64,000 nt of DNA from Marichromatium gracile (GTDB lineage Bacteria; Pseudomonadota; Gammaproteobacteria; Chromatiales; Chromatiaceae). The notes under the pieces were generated by a model. The model searched no databases, was not told the origin of the DNA, and saw only the letters and a list, made by a program, of their open reading frames with translations. Shown here piece after piece: positions 17,334-29,974 of this stretch. Each line of letters opens with the position of its first letter. Position 1 is the stretch's first letter. The position numbers were made by a program, and so were the translations under genes. The stretch lies in the NCBI RefSeq assembly GCF_004343155.1, contig NZ_SMDC01000009.1:1-64000 (forward strand). Direction: 5' to 3'.

Positions 17334-18134
17334 ATGCCACAGACCCGACTCAGCCTGCGCATCGAGGCCGGCGTGGCCCAGCTGCGCCTCGCCCGCCCCG
17401 AGCGTCACAACGCCTTCGACGACGCCCTGATCGCCGAGCTGACCGAGACCCTGCAGGGCCTCGATCGCGACCAGCGGGTGCGCTGCGTGGTGCTCGGCGG
17501 CGAGGGCGCGAGCTTCTCGGCCGGTGCCGACATCGACTGGATGCGGCGCATGGCCGACTACGACGAGCCCGCCAACCAGGCCGACGCCCGCGCCCTCGGC
17601 GCGCTGCTCTCGACCCTCCACCGACTCGCCAAGCCGACCCTCGCCCGGGTGCAGGGCGCCGCGATCGGCGGCGGGCTGGGGCTGGTGGCCGCCTGCGACC
17701 TGGCCTTCGCCACCGCCGACGCCGCCTTCGCCCTCACCGAGGTGCGCCTCGGGCTGATCCCGGCGGTGATCGCGCCCTATGTGATCGCCGCCATCGGGCC
17801 ACGTCAGGCCAGCCGCTACATGCTCACCGCCGAGCGCTTCGACGCCGCCGAGGCCGAGCGCATCGGCCTGCTCCACGGCATCAGCCCGGACCTCGCCGCG
17901 CTCGATGCGCGCATCGCCGAGATCACCGCCGCGCTCGCCGCCAACGGCCCCGAGGCGATGGCCGCGGCCAAGACGCTGATCCGGCGCGTGCACGGCCAGC
18001 CGATCGGTCCCGAGCTGGTCGAGGAGACGGCGCGCCGCATCGCCCGCATCCGTGTCGGCGCCGAGGCGCAGGAGGGCCTCGGCGCTTTCCTCGACAAGCG
18101 CGCGCCGCGCTGGCGCACGACGCCCGCCGGCTGA
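17334..18134 (+). CDS. liuC: Methylglutaconyl-CoA hydratase
   Basis: A 266-residue crotonase-family enzyme, predicted to hydrate 3-methylglutaconyl-CoA to HMG-CoA. The oxyanion-hole segments are GEGASFSAGADIDWMRRM (about 52-69) and VQGAAIGGGLGLVAACDLAF (about 103-122), followed by FALTEVRLGLIPAVIAPYV, which matches the methylglutaconyl hydratase subgroup (LxxAVISPYV). Full length, unlike the hydratase at 2162-2917. The start follows an AGGAG site. The pathway position is supported by its place between liuB and liuD. Confidence 0.92.
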   Translation: MPQTRLSLRIEAGVAQLRLARPERHNAFDDALIAELTETLQGLDRDQRVRCVVLGGEGASFSAGADIDWMRRMADYDEPANQADARALGALLSTLHRLAKPTLARVQGAAIGGGLGLVAACDLAFATADAAFALTEVRLGLIPAVIAPYVIAAIGPRQASRYMLTAERFDAAEAERIGLLHGISPDLAALDARIAEITAALAANGPEAMAAAKTLIRRVHGQPIGPELVEETARRIARIRVGAEAQEGLGAFLDKRAPRWRTTPAG

Positions 18135-18164
18135 GGCCCCGTCCAACCACGCAGGGAATCGCAC

Positions 18165-20177
18165 ATGTTCGACAAGATCCTGATCGCCAATCGCGGCGAG
18201 ATCGCCTGCCGCATCGCCCGCACCTGCCGCGCGCTCGGGGTGCGCACCGTCGCCGTCTACTCCACCGCCGACGCCGACGCCCGCCACGTCGCACTGTGCG
18301 ACGAGGCCTGGCCGATCGGCGCGGCACCGGCGCGCGAGAGCTATCTCGACGGCGCGCGCATCATCGAGGCGGCACGCCGCGCCGGCGCCGAGGCGATCCA
18401 CCCCGGCTACGGCTTCCTCGCCGAGAACGCCGCCTTCGCCCGCGCCTGCGCCGAGGCCGGGCTGGTGTTCATCGGCCCGCCGCCGGCGGCGATCGAGGCG
18501 ATGGGCTCGAAGCAGGCGGCCAAGGCGATCATGATCGAGGCCGGGGTGCCGGTGGTGCCCGGCTACCACGGCGACGACCAGTCGTCCGAGCGCCTGGCGG
18601 CGGCGGCCGCGGAGATCGGCTATCCGGTGCTGATCAAGGCCTCGGCCGGTGGCGGCGGCAAGGGCATGCGCCGGGTCGACGACCCGGCCGACCTCGCCGA
18701 GGCGCTGGGCGCCGCCCGGCGCGAGGCGCGCTCGGCCTTCGGCGACGATCGGGTGCTGATCGAGAAGTACCTGCTCACGCCGCGTCACGTCGAGGTCCAG
18801 GTGTTCGCCGACAGCCACGGCGAGGTGGTGCACCTGTTCGAGCGCGACTGCTCGATCCAGCGCCGTCACCAGAAGGTGATCGAGGAGGCCCCGGCCCCCG
18901 GACTCGACGCGCGCGCGCGCCAGCACCTCGGCGAGACGGCGATCGCCGCGGCGCGCGCCATCGACTATGTCGGGGCCGGCACCGTGGAGTTCATCATGGA
19001 CGCCGAGGGCCGCTGCTACTTCATGGAGATGAACACCCGGTTGCAGGTCGAGCACCCGGTCACCGAGGCGATCACCGGCACCGACCTGGTCGCCTGGCAA
19101 CTGGCCGTCGCCGCCGGCGAGCCGCTGCCGCGGCGCCAGTCGGAGCTGGCGATCGCGGGTCACGCCTTCGAGGTGCGGGTCTATGCCGAGGACCCGGCGC
19201 GCGACTTCATGCCCGCCACCGGCACCCTGCGCCACCTGCTCACGCCGCCGCCCGACGCGCATGTGCGCATCGACAGCGGGGTGCGCGCCGGCGACACCAT
19301 CTCGGTGCACTACGACCCCATGATCGCCAAGCTGATCGTCCACGACCGCGACCGCGAGCGCGCGCTGGCGCGGCTGCGCCAGGCGCTCGAGGGCTTCGTG
19401 GTGGTCGGGGTCAGCACCAACCTCGGGCTGCTCGGACGGCTCGCCGCGCACCCGGCCTTCGCCGCCGCGCAGCTCGACACCGGCTTCATCGAGCAACACC
19501 GCGACACCCTGCTCGCCGCGCCGACGGCCCCCGACTGTCGCATGCTCGCCGCCGCCACCCTGCACCAGCTGCTCGGCGTCGAGCGCGAGGCGCGCGCGCG
19601 CGCGGCCGACTCCAGCGACCCCCACTCGCCCTGGCACGCGACCTCCGGCTGGCGGCTCAACACCGACTGTCACCGCACCCTGCACTTCATCGACCCGCTG
19701 CGCGCCGAGACCCTGACCGTGGTCGCCCACTATCGCGACGACGGCTTCCGGCTCGAGACCCCGCGCGAGACCCTCGCGGTCGACGGCCAGCTCGGCGCCG
19801 AGGGTCACATCCGGCTGCGCGTCGACGGGGTCCAGAGCGAGGCGCGGGTGCTGCAGGACGGCGCCGAGCTGACCGTGGCGATGGCCGGTGAGACCCGCAC
19901 CCTGGTGATCCACAACCCGCTCGCCGCCGGCATGGACGACGCCCACGAGGAGAATCGTCTGGTCGCGCCGATGCCGGGCATCGTCGTCGCCGTCCACGTC
20001 CGCCCCGGCGAGCGCGTCGACGAGGGCGACGCGCTGCTGGTGCTCGAGGCGATGAAGATGGAGACGGTGATCCGCGCCGGTGCCGCCGGCGTGGTCGAGA
20101 CGGTGCACTATGGCGAGGGCGATCAGGTCGCCGAGGGCAGCGAGCTGGTGGTGATCGGCGAGCCGGTGACCGACTGA
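18165..20177 (+). CDS. liuD: 3-Methylcrotonyl-CoA carboxylase, biotin-containing (alpha) subunit
   Basis: A 670-residue protein with a biotin carboxylase module (about 1-450: KILIANRGEIACRIARTCRA, ATP-grasp loop ASAGGGGKGMR, FMEMNTRLQVEHPVTEAITG), a middle linker/BT domain, and a C-terminal biotinyl domain (about 595-668) whose acceptor Lys lies in EAMKME near residue 631. It carboxylates its own biotin using ATP and bicarbonate. About 30 bp after liuC. All catalytic motifs are intact. Confidence 0.94.
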   Translation: MFDKILIANRGEIACRIARTCRALGVRTVAVYSTADADARHVALCDEAWPIGAAPARESYLDGARIIEAARRAGAEAIHPGYGFLAENAAFARACAEAGLVFIGPPPAAIEAMGSKQAAKAIMIEAGVPVVPGYHGDDQSSERLAAAAAEIGYPVLIKASAGGGGKGMRRVDDPADLAEALGAARREARSAFGDDRVLIEKYLLTPRHVEVQVFADSHGEVVHLFERDCSIQRRHQKVIEEAPAPGLDARARQHLGETAIAAARAIDYVGAGTVEFIMDAEGRCYFMEMNTRLQVEHPVTEAITGTDLVAWQLAVAAGEPLPRRQSELAIAGHAFEVRVYAEDPARDFMPATGTLRHLLTPPPDAHVRIDSGVRAGDTISVHYDPMIAKLIVHDRDRERALARLRQALEGFVVVGVSTNLGLLGRLAAHPAFAAAQLDTGFIEQHRDTLLAAPTAPDCRMLAAATLHQLLGVEREARARAADSSDPHSPWHATSGWRLNTDCHRTLHFIDPLRAETLTVVAHYRDDGFRLETPRETLAVDGQLGAEGHIRLRVDGVQSEARVLQDGAELTVAMAGETRTLVIHNPLAAGMDDAHEENRLVAPMPGIVVAVHVRPGERVDEGDALLVLEAMKMETVIRAGAAGVVETVHYGEGDQVAEGSELVVIGEPVTD

Positions 20178-20241
20178 GCCGAGTCCGGCGACAGCGGCGT
20201 GCGTCACCGCGCGCGCCATCAACCCGAGGGAGTCAGTATCG

Positions 20242-20715
20242 ATGGAACAACACGCAACCTATTACCTGGAGGACCTGCCCCCGGGCACCCGCTTTCGCAA
20301 CGATGCGGCGGTGATCCTGGAGGAGGCCGAGATCATCCGCTTCGGTCGCGAGTTCGACCCCCAGCCCTATCACACCGACCCGGCGGCGGCGCGTCACACC
20401 TTCTTCGACGGGCTGGTGGCCAGCGGCTGGCACACCATCGCGGTGATGACCGGGTTGGCGATCCGCTCGCCGATGCGCCTGGCCGAGGGCCAGATCGGTC
20501 TCGGCGCCGAGGGCATCCGCTTCATCAAGGCGGTGCGACCGGGCGACGCCATCCGTCTGGAGATCGAGGTGCTGGAGAACACCCCGTCGCGCTCGCGTCC
20601 CGGCTGGGGGGTGATCCGGGTGCGCTGGCGCGCCTTCAACCAGCACGACGAGGCGGTGCTCGAGGTCTGCCCGAGCATCCTGGTGCGCGCCCGCGGCACG
20701 GAGGCGGCGGCATGA
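20242..20715 (+). CDS. MaoC-like hotdog-fold (R)-hydratase family protein
   Basis: A 157-residue hotdog-fold protein. The MaoC signature region reads RFGREFDPQPYHTDPAAARH, with the Asp and His positions of (R)-specific enoyl-CoA hydratases, followed by FFDGLVASGWHTIAVM. It is a frequent companion of liu and related acyl-CoA operons; the exact substrate is not deducible. The stop overlaps the start of liuE (ATGA, 4 bp), so the two are translationally coupled. The start at 20242 has a GAGGGAG site about 12 bp upstream. Confidence 0.85.
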   Translation: MEQHATYYLEDLPPGTRFRNDAAVILEEAEIIRFGREFDPQPYHTDPAAARHTFFDGLVASGWHTIAVMTGLAIRSPMRLAEGQIGLGAEGIRFIKAVRPGDAIRLEIEVLENTPSRSRPGWGVIRVRWRAFNQHDEAVLEVCPSILVRARGTEAAA

Positions 20716-21602
20716 GCCGGGTGCGCGTGGTCGAGGTCGGCCCGCGCGACGGGCTGCAGAACGAGCCCACGGCGGTCGCGACCGCGGTCAAGCTGGAGCT
20801 GATCGCGCGGCTCGCCGCCGCCGGGCTGCGCTGGATCGAGCCGACCGCCTTCGTCTCGCCGCGCTGGGTGCCGCAGATGGCCGATCATGCCGAGCTGCTG
20901 GCCGCGCTCGAACAGACGCCGGGCATGCACTACCCGGTGCTGGTGCCCAACCTCCAGGGACTGGAGCGCGCGCTCGAGGTCGGGGCGCGCGAGATCGCGG
21001 TGTTCACCGCCGCCTCCGAGTCCTTCACCCGGCGCAACATCAACTGCGGCATCGACGAGAGCCTGGCGCGCTTCGCCCCGGTGATCGAACGCGCCGGCAC
21101 CCTCGACATCCCGGTGCGCGGCTATGTCTCCTGCGCCCTCGGCTGTCCCTACGAGGGCGCGATCGCGCCGGCGGCGGTGGCGCGGGTGGCCGAGCGGCTG
21201 GCCGCGCTCGGCTGTGCCGAGATCTCGCTCGGCGACACCATCGGCACCGGCACCCCGGGACAGGCGCGGGCGATGGTCGAGACGGTGGCCGAGCGGGTGC
21301 CGATGGCACGGCTCGCGGCGCACTTCCACGACACCTACGGTCAGGCGCTGGCCAACCTCCACGCGGTGATCGAGGCCGGGATACGCACCGTCGACGCCTC
21401 GGTCGCCGGGCTCGGCGGCTGTCCCTACGCGCGCGGCGCCTCGGGCAACGTCGCCACCGAGGAGGTGGTCTACATGCTCCACGGGCTCGGCTTCGACACC
21501 GGGGTCGATCTCCCCGCGCTGGTCGAGACCGCGCGCTGGATCGGCGAGCGGCTCGGGCGCCCGCCCTCGCGCCTGGCGCGCGCCCTCGCCCCCGCCGACT
21601 GA
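20712..21602 (+). CDS. liuE: Hydroxymethylglutaryl-CoA lyase
   Basis: A 296-residue TIM-barrel lyase that splits HMG-CoA into acetyl-CoA and acetoacetate, the last step of leucine/isovalerate breakdown. Metal and active-site marks are EVGPRDGLQNEP (N-terminus), AHFHDTYGQALANL (the HxH metal ligands) and GLGGCPYARGASGNVATEEV, with the signature cysteine. The start is the ATG overlapping the stop of the MaoC gene; the longer open frame upstream is a shadow. It is the last gene of the operon and converges on the methyltransferase gene 13 bp away. Confidence 0.93.
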   Translation: MSRVRVVEVGPRDGLQNEPTAVATAVKLELIARLAAAGLRWIEPTAFVSPRWVPQMADHAELLAALEQTPGMHYPVLVPNLQGLERALEVGAREIAVFTAASESFTRRNINCGIDESLARFAPVIERAGTLDIPVRGYVSCALGCPYEGAIAPAAVARVAERLAALGCAEISLGDTIGTGTPGQARAMVETVAERVPMARLAAHFHDTYGQALANLHAVIEAGIRTVDASVAGLGGCPYARGASGNVATEEVVYMLHGLGFDTGVDLPALVETARWIGERLGRPPSRLARALAPAD

Positions 21603-21615
21603 GGCCGCGCGCGGC

Positions 21616-22455
21616 TCAGCGCCGCACGAACCCGGCCTGGAGGATACGGATGCGGTCGGCGGCGAGGTTCTCCATCAGGTTGCTCGCCATGATGCCGAAG
21701 CCCTCGCCGAAGATCAGCGCCGGTCCCAGCACGGCGCCGCCGTCACGCCGCTCGCGCGCGCTGTGCTTCTGGCGCCAACGCAGTCCGTCGGCGGTGATGT
21801 CGTCGACGAACGCGGCGCGGAAGCCGTGGCCGGTGAAGCGCTCGATCAGCGCCTCGCGCTCGAGCAGATGGCTGTGGCGCGGGCTGTCGGCCCAGGGCAC
21901 CGGGAAGCGCAGCGCGTCCTCGGCGTCGCCGGCGACCACCTCGTGGACCAGGATGCGGCCACCGGGGCACAGCACCCGCTGCGCCTCGAGCAGCACCCGC
22001 ATCATGTCGGGGACGTTGAGCAGCACGTGCTGTGCCCAGATCAGATCGAAGGCGCCCTCGGTAAACGGCAGGCGCTGGGCGTCGCCGCAGACGAAGTCGC
22101 CCGACGCGGCCATGCCGGTGGCGCGGGTGAGCCAGTCGGCGACCCCGACGAAGCCGGCGGTGAGGTCGATCCCGGTCACCTGCAGACCGTACTCGGCCAT
22201 CAGCAACCGGGCACTGCCGCCGGTGCCGCAACCGAGATCGAGCACCCGCGCGCCGGGCTCGACCCCGGCGCGCTCGAGCAGCCGGCGGCTGGCCTCGCGC
22301 CCGCCGACGTGGAGCTGGTCGATGGCGGCGATGTCGTCGCAGTCGAGCCGGTCGGGGTCGAGCGCCTCCTCGCACAGCGCCGCGCGCAACCGCTGTTGCA
22401 GATCCTCCGGCGCATAGCGCGCCGCGAGCGAACGGGCATAGGTCGATTGGGACAT
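21616..22455 (-). CDS. SAM-dependent methyltransferase (Methyltransf_11 type)
   Basis: A 279-residue class I methyltransferase. Motif I is VLDLGCGTGGSARLL (about 71-85), motif II near QVTGIDLTAGFVG, and GDAQRLPFTEGAFDLIWAQHVLLNV covers motif III/post I. There is no signal peptide. The substrate is unknown; related proteins are annotated only generically. It is transcribed towards liuE and away from the porin (same strand, 85 bp after the porin start of its own gene cluster side). The start at 22455 follows GGAGCAGG. Its place inside the LiuR-controlled region suggests a link to the same growth condition, but I see no operator of its own. Confidence 0.8.
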   Translation of the reverse strand: MSQSTYARSLAARYAPEDLQQRLRAALCEEALDPDRLDCDDIAAIDQLHVGGREASRRLLERAGVEPGARVLDLGCGTGGSARLLMAEYGLQVTGIDLTAGFVGVADWLTRATGMAASGDFVCGDAQRLPFTEGAFDLIWAQHVLLNVPDMMRVLLEAQRVLCPGGRILVHEVVAGDAEDALRFPVPWADSPRHSHLLEREALIERFTGHGFRAAFVDDITADGLRWRQKHSARERRDGGAVLGPALIFGEGFGIMASNLMENLAADRIRILQAGFVRR

Positions 22456-22539
22456 GAATCCTGCTCCTCCATGAACACCCCGGCCAGGGCCGGGGCGGAT
22501 GCCTCCCCCGGCCCCGCGCGGGCGGGGTCGGGGCCACAC

Positions 22540-23802
22540 TCAGAACTCGGTCCGTAGATTGAGACTCAGCGCGTCGACGCTGTCCACCCCCGGGATCAGG
22601 TCCGAGGTCGCGGCATAGCCGTAGGTGCCCCAGATCCGGGTCGAGCGGGTGACCTGGTAGCTCAGCTGGACGTCGCCGAAGACCACGTCCTCGGCCTGGT
22701 CGAGATCACGGGTCAGACCGTCGTAGCGCACCCAGCCCCCGGCCAACTGCAGCCGCCACTTGTCGGTCGGGCTGTAGCTGCCGCGCAGCGCCAGCAGATA
22801 GCGGTCGAAGTCCTGGTCGATGCCGCCGAGTTCGCGATCGCCCTTGCCCACGCCGGTCAGATCGAGCGCCGGGATGCGGGTGGCCGAGGCGTTGTGACGC
22901 GGGCTGTTGTGGATGAGGCTGGAGAAGCTGTCGAAGCCGGGCTCGATCAGCGAACCGCCGAGGTTGAAGAAGCCCTGGGCCTCGAACAGCAGCTCGGGCG
23001 TGGCCTGATAGCCGCCGCGCAGGAAGCCGGCGAAGGTGTTGTTGGTGAAGATCGCATCGCCGCCGCCGAGATAGTGCGCACCGGTGGTGATCTCGACCGG
23101 GCCGAGCCTGCCCTGTGCCCAGGGCGAGACCAGGGTGCCGCTGCGCGGGGTGTAGAAATAGCCGGGCTGGTAGCTGCCGTCGAAGGCGCGCTCGTCGTCG
23201 CCGATGTAGTGGCCGAGCAGCGCCCCCCAGGACCAGCCGGCGGTCTTGCCGACGAACCCGGAGAAGACCAGATAGCCGTCGTCGAGCCGGTCGTCGTAGG
23301 TGGTGTTCTGGCGCTGGTCGCCGCCGATGACGAAGGTGATGTCCTCGCCCACCGGACCGAGCAGCATGATGCGGTCACGGCGATCGTCGGAGACGGTCAT
23401 GTCGAAGTTCCAGTTGGCGATCTGGCGGCCGACGCGCAGCGTCCAGTCGTCGAAGGGCAACTCGACATAGCCGTAGTCGAAGGTGACGGTGCGGTGGGTG
23501 CGCCCGATGGTGAAGGGCTCCTCGTCCTCGACCGCCCTGGCGGACTCGTCGCCGCGCCAGGTGTCGTTGGTGAGGTTGACCCCGGCATGGAGGCTCACCC
23601 GGTCGTCGAGGGTGAGGCTGCCGCGCAGCCGCAGCCGCTGCTCGAAGCCGCTCTGGGTATCGCCGACGCCGGGGTCGCGGTTGAAGGTGCGGACGTCGAA
23701 GTCACCGCTGAAGTCGTATTCGACGGCACGCTCGATGGCCTGTGCGGCGGGCGCGGCCAATAGGCCGAGCAGCGCGGCGAGTCTGGCGGGTCTGATGCCC
23801 AT
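22540..23802 (-). CDS. Outer-membrane beta-barrel porin-like protein
   Basis: A 420-residue secreted protein. The signal peptide is MGIRPARLAALLGLLAAPAA with a likely cut after AQA. The mature chain alternates short aromatic strands (for example LRLRGSLTLDDRVSLHAGVN, WTLRVGRQIANWNFDM, SWGALLGHYIGDDE) and ends in LNLRTEF, the C-terminal Phe needed by the BAM assembly machinery. No conserved porin family was recognised with certainty; it may be a specific channel for the branched acid. Start 23802 with AGGAGG 8 bp upstream. Two LiuR-type operators lie 82-128 bp upstream, shared with acetoacetyl-CoA synthetase. Confidence 0.8.
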   Translation of the reverse strand: MGIRPARLAALLGLLAAPAAQAIERAVEYDFSGDFDVRTFNRDPGVGDTQSGFEQRLRLRGSLTLDDRVSLHAGVNLTNDTWRGDESARAVEDEEPFTIGRTHRTVTFDYGYVELPFDDWTLRVGRQIANWNFDMTVSDDRRDRIMLLGPVGEDITFVIGGDQRQNTTYDDRLDDGYLVFSGFVGKTAGWSWGALLGHYIGDDERAFDGSYQPGYFYTPRSGTLVSPWAQGRLGPVEITTGAHYLGGGDAIFTNNTFAGFLRGGYQATPELLFEAQGFFNLGGSLIEPGFDSFSSLIHNSPRHNASATRIPALDLTGVGKGDRELGGIDQDFDRYLLALRGSYSPTDKWRLQLAGGWVRYDGLTRDLDQAEDVVFGDVQLSYQVTRSTRIWGTYGYAATSDLIPGVDSVDALSLNLRTEF

Positions 23803-23883
23803 TCGGATGCCTCCTGCAATCTCTCTCGTTGTGCTTATCGTGGTCCGTGGCTGTGTCCACGGACGGCGCACACGCTAAATTAC

Positions 23884-23901
23884 GTTTACGCGAACGTCAA
23901 C
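23884..23901. promoter_or_regulatory. LiuR-type operator, site 4 (porin side)
   Basis: GTTTACGCGAACGTCAAC is an 18-bp imperfect palindrome 82 bp upstream of the porin start, in the divergent gap with acetoacetyl-CoA synthetase. One base differs from the ACGT core of site 1. Confidence 0.7.
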
Positions 23902-23911
23902 TATTGATCTT

Positions 23912-23929
23912 GTTAACGTAAACGTTAAT
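23912..23929. promoter_or_regulatory. LiuR-type operator, site 5 (acetoacetyl-CoA synthetase side)
   Basis: GTTAACGTAAACGTTAAT; half-sites TTAACGT and ACGTTAA form a perfect inner palindrome. It lies 37 bp upstream of the synthetase start, directly ahead of its ribosome site, and 28 bp from site 4. Confidence 0.7.
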
Positions 23930-23965
23930 ACTCGCGAACGATGATCCTACAGGGAGGTCGAGGCA

Positions 23966-25975
23966 ATGACGACGGAACGGGCGGAGATCCTCTGGCAACC
24001 GGATGCGCATGCGCTCAACGACAGCGTGATGGCACGCTATCGCGACTGGCTCGCGCGCGAGGGCTACGGCAGCTTCAGCGACTATGGGGCACTGCACCAG
24101 TGGTCGATCACCCAGACCGAGGCGTTCTGGGAGAGCCTGTGGCGTTTCAGCGGGGTGATCGCCTCGCGCGGCTACACCCGGGTGCTGGCCGACCCCGGGC
24201 TGCCGCCGCGCGGCTGGTTCGAGGGCGCACGGCTCAATTTCGCCGAGAACCTGCTGCGTCACGCCCTGCGCCACCCCGATAGCCAGGAGTGCGTGACCGA
24301 GGTCGGCGAATCGCGCGCGACCGTGCGGCTCGGGCGCGGCGCCCTGCTCGCCCAGGTCGGCGCCCTGCAGGGCTGGCTGCGCGCCCAGGGCGTCGGCGTC
24401 GGCGACCGCGTCGCCGGGGTGGTCGCCAACACCCACGAGGCGCTGGTGGCGATGCTCGCCACCACCGGGCTGGGGGCGATCTGGAGTTCGGCCTCGCCGG
24501 ACTTCGGCACCGCCGCGATCCTCGATCGCTTCGGCCAGATCCGCCCCAAGGTGCTGCTGACGGTCACCGGCTACCGCTATCAGGGCCGCGACCACGACCG
24601 CGGCGCGCAGAACCGCGCCCTCGCCGCAGCGCTGCCGGGGCTGGAGCGGGTGCTCTCGATCGCCCTGCTGCCCGCGAGCGCGCACCCTGACGATCCGGTC
24701 TTCGTCCCCTGGGAGCAGGCCCTGGCCGCACACGTCGGCGCCCTCCCCGAGTTCGTCCAGCTGCCGCCCGACCACCCGGTCTATATCCTCTACTCCTCCG
24801 GCACCACCGGGGTGCCCAAGTGCATCGTCCACGGCGCCGCGGGGATGCTGCTCAACCACAGCAAGGAGCTGCTGCTGCACGCCGACCTCGGCCCCGGCGA
24901 CAGCCTCTGCTACTTCACCACCACCGGCTGGATGATGTGGAACTGGATGGCCTCGGCGCTGCTCACCGGGGCGCGGCTGGTGCTCTACGACGGCTCGCCG
25001 GCGCAGCCCTCGCTCGAGCGGCTGTGGGCACTGCTGGCGCAGGAGCGGGTGAGCCACTTCGGCACCAGCGCCAAGTATCTCGGCAACTGTCGAAAACAGG
25101 GGCTGACCCCGGGCGCCGAGCACGATCTCGCGGCGCTGCGCGTGCTCTTCTCCACCGGCTCACCGTTGCTCGCCGAGGACTACGACTGGGTCTACGAGAG
25201 GGTCGGGCGCGGACTGATGCTCAGCTCGATCTCCGGCGGCACCGATATCTGCGGCTGCTTCGTCGGCGGCAGCCCGCTGGTGGCGGTACGTCGCGGCGAG
25301 ATCCCCTGTCGGCTGCTCGGCGTCGACGTGCGCGCCTTCGACCCCGAGGGGCGCGACACCGAGGGCGCACGCGGCGAGCTGGTCTGTCTCGGCCCGCTGC
25401 CGTGCATGCCGGTGGGGTTCTGGGACGACGCCGACAGCAGCCGCTATCGCGACGCCTATTTCAGCCGCTTTCCCGGGGTCTGGGCGCACGGTGATTTCGT
25501 CGAGTTCACCGCGCACGGCGGCGCCATCATCCATGGCCGCGCCGACGCCACGCTCAACCCCGGCGGGGTGCGCATCGGCACCGCCGAGCTCTATCGCCAG
25601 GTCGAGACCCTGCCCGAGATCGCCGACAGCCTGGTGGTCGGCGCGCCCCTGCCCGACGGCGACGTCGAGGTGCTGCTGCTGGTGGTAATGGCCGAGGGTC
25701 ACGCGCTCGATGCTGCGATGATCCAGACCATCCGCCAGCGCATCCGCGCCAACGCCAGTCCGCGCCACGTCCCGGCGCGCATCCTCGCCGTCTCCCAGGT
25801 GCCCTACACCCGCAGCGGCAAGAAGGTGGAGCTGGCGGTCGCGCGCATGCTCCGGGGAGAGACGGGCGGCGACAACGCCCACGCCCTGGCCAACCCCGAG
25901 GCGCTCGCCGAGATCGCCGCAGTGCTCGCCGAGCCGGCGCCGCAGCGGCGCGACACCCCCGCCGCAGCGCTCTGA
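23966..25975 (+). CDS. Acetoacetyl-CoA synthetase
   Basis: A 669-residue adenylate-forming enzyme that activates acetoacetate, the product of the LiuE reaction, to acetoacetyl-CoA for thiolysis. The N-terminal acetyl-CoA-synthetase-like cap is present (WFEGARLNFAENLLR). The P-loop is LYSSGTTGVPK, ISGGTDICGCFVGG is typical of acetoacetyl-CoA synthetases, HGRADATLNPGGVRIGTAEL covers A8, and the catalytic A10 Lys lies in TRSGKKVE. Start 23966 has AGGGAGG 9 bp upstream. Regulated, by inference, from LiuR-type site 5. Confidence 0.93.
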   Translation: MTTERAEILWQPDAHALNDSVMARYRDWLAREGYGSFSDYGALHQWSITQTEAFWESLWRFSGVIASRGYTRVLADPGLPPRGWFEGARLNFAENLLRHALRHPDSQECVTEVGESRATVRLGRGALLAQVGALQGWLRAQGVGVGDRVAGVVANTHEALVAMLATTGLGAIWSSASPDFGTAAILDRFGQIRPKVLLTVTGYRYQGRDHDRGAQNRALAAALPGLERVLSIALLPASAHPDDPVFVPWEQALAAHVGALPEFVQLPPDHPVYILYSSGTTGVPKCIVHGAAGMLLNHSKELLLHADLGPGDSLCYFTTTGWMMWNWMASALLTGARLVLYDGSPAQPSLERLWALLAQERVSHFGTSAKYLGNCRKQGLTPGAEHDLAALRVLFSTGSPLLAEDYDWVYERVGRGLMLSSISGGTDICGCFVGGSPLVAVRRGEIPCRLLGVDVRAFDPEGRDTEGARGELVCLGPLPCMPVGFWDDADSSRYRDAYFSRFPGVWAHGDFVEFTAHGGAIIHGRADATLNPGGVRIGTAELYRQVETLPEIADSLVVGAPLPDGDVEVLLLVVMAEGHALDAAMIQTIRQRIRANASPRHVPARILAVSQVPYTRSGKKVELAVARMLRGETGGDNAHALANPEALAEIAAVLAEPAPQRRDTPAAAL

Positions 25976-25990
25976 GGCGGGTCGCGCCAG

Positions 25991-26019
25991 CGGCACCGCC
26001 ATACCCCGTGGCGGTGCCG
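25991..26019 (+). terminator. Strong hairpin after acetoacetyl-CoA synthetase
   Basis: CGGCACCGCCA and TGGCGGTGCCG form a perfect 11-bp GC-rich stem with a 7-nt loop, 15 bp after the stop codon. No U-run follows, so it may end transcription inefficiently or protect the 3' end. Confidence 0.55.
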
Positions 26020-26381
26020 CCTGACGCCCGAGACCGGCGCCCTCCCCCGGCCCAGCACGCCACCACCGAGCATGGCAGCGCCAGCACAAACGCCTTGTGT
26101 CCCACCGATCCGGCCATAGTCTCTCACTGGTGACCGTCGGGAGAGAGGGATGTCACCGCCGGCGAGAGCCACGAGACCCCAGAGGCAACAGGGCTCTGGC
26201 GCGGACGGATTCTCGACACCCCGATACGCGGCGCGACGAGGCGAGGTCTGCGCAGACAACGCAGCTCCCCGGGCTCGCCGCCGCGCACCCGCCAGGAAAC
26301 ACTCCCCGCCCGCCGTCACCGCGGCCGCAAGACCGGCACACCGGTGCGATCCAGACCTCGGCACTGCAAGGGATACAGCGC
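26020..26381. other. Intergenic region without recognisable gene
   Basis: About 360 bp between the hairpin and the hybrid kinase. The kinase frame stays open upstream to about 26097, but that stretch is Pro/Arg-rich and has no domain or ribosome site. I see no clear promoter or RNA. Confidence 0.5.
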
Positions 26382-29906
<3,525 letters not shown>

Positions 29907-29930
29907 GCCACCATCCGGCGAAAGCGGGTA

Positions 29931-29968
29931 AAATATGGCTTTACAAATATACCGAAAACCATATATTA
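29931..29968. promoter_or_regulatory. ArsR operator/promoter upstream of arsR
   Basis: An AT-rich inverted repeat, AAATATGGCTTT ... AAAACCATATATT, ends 6 bp before the arsR start. Its arm AACCATATAT also occurs upstream of arsC. It probably overlaps the arsR promoter, giving autorepression. Confidence 0.6.
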
Positions 29969-29974
29969 AAGCCC

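Noticed and set aside
17313-20222. 969-codon open frame on the minus strand
   Set aside because: Antisense shadow of liuC/liuD: His/Gly/Asp/Arg-rich, no domain, arises from the GC-rich codon usage of the real genes.
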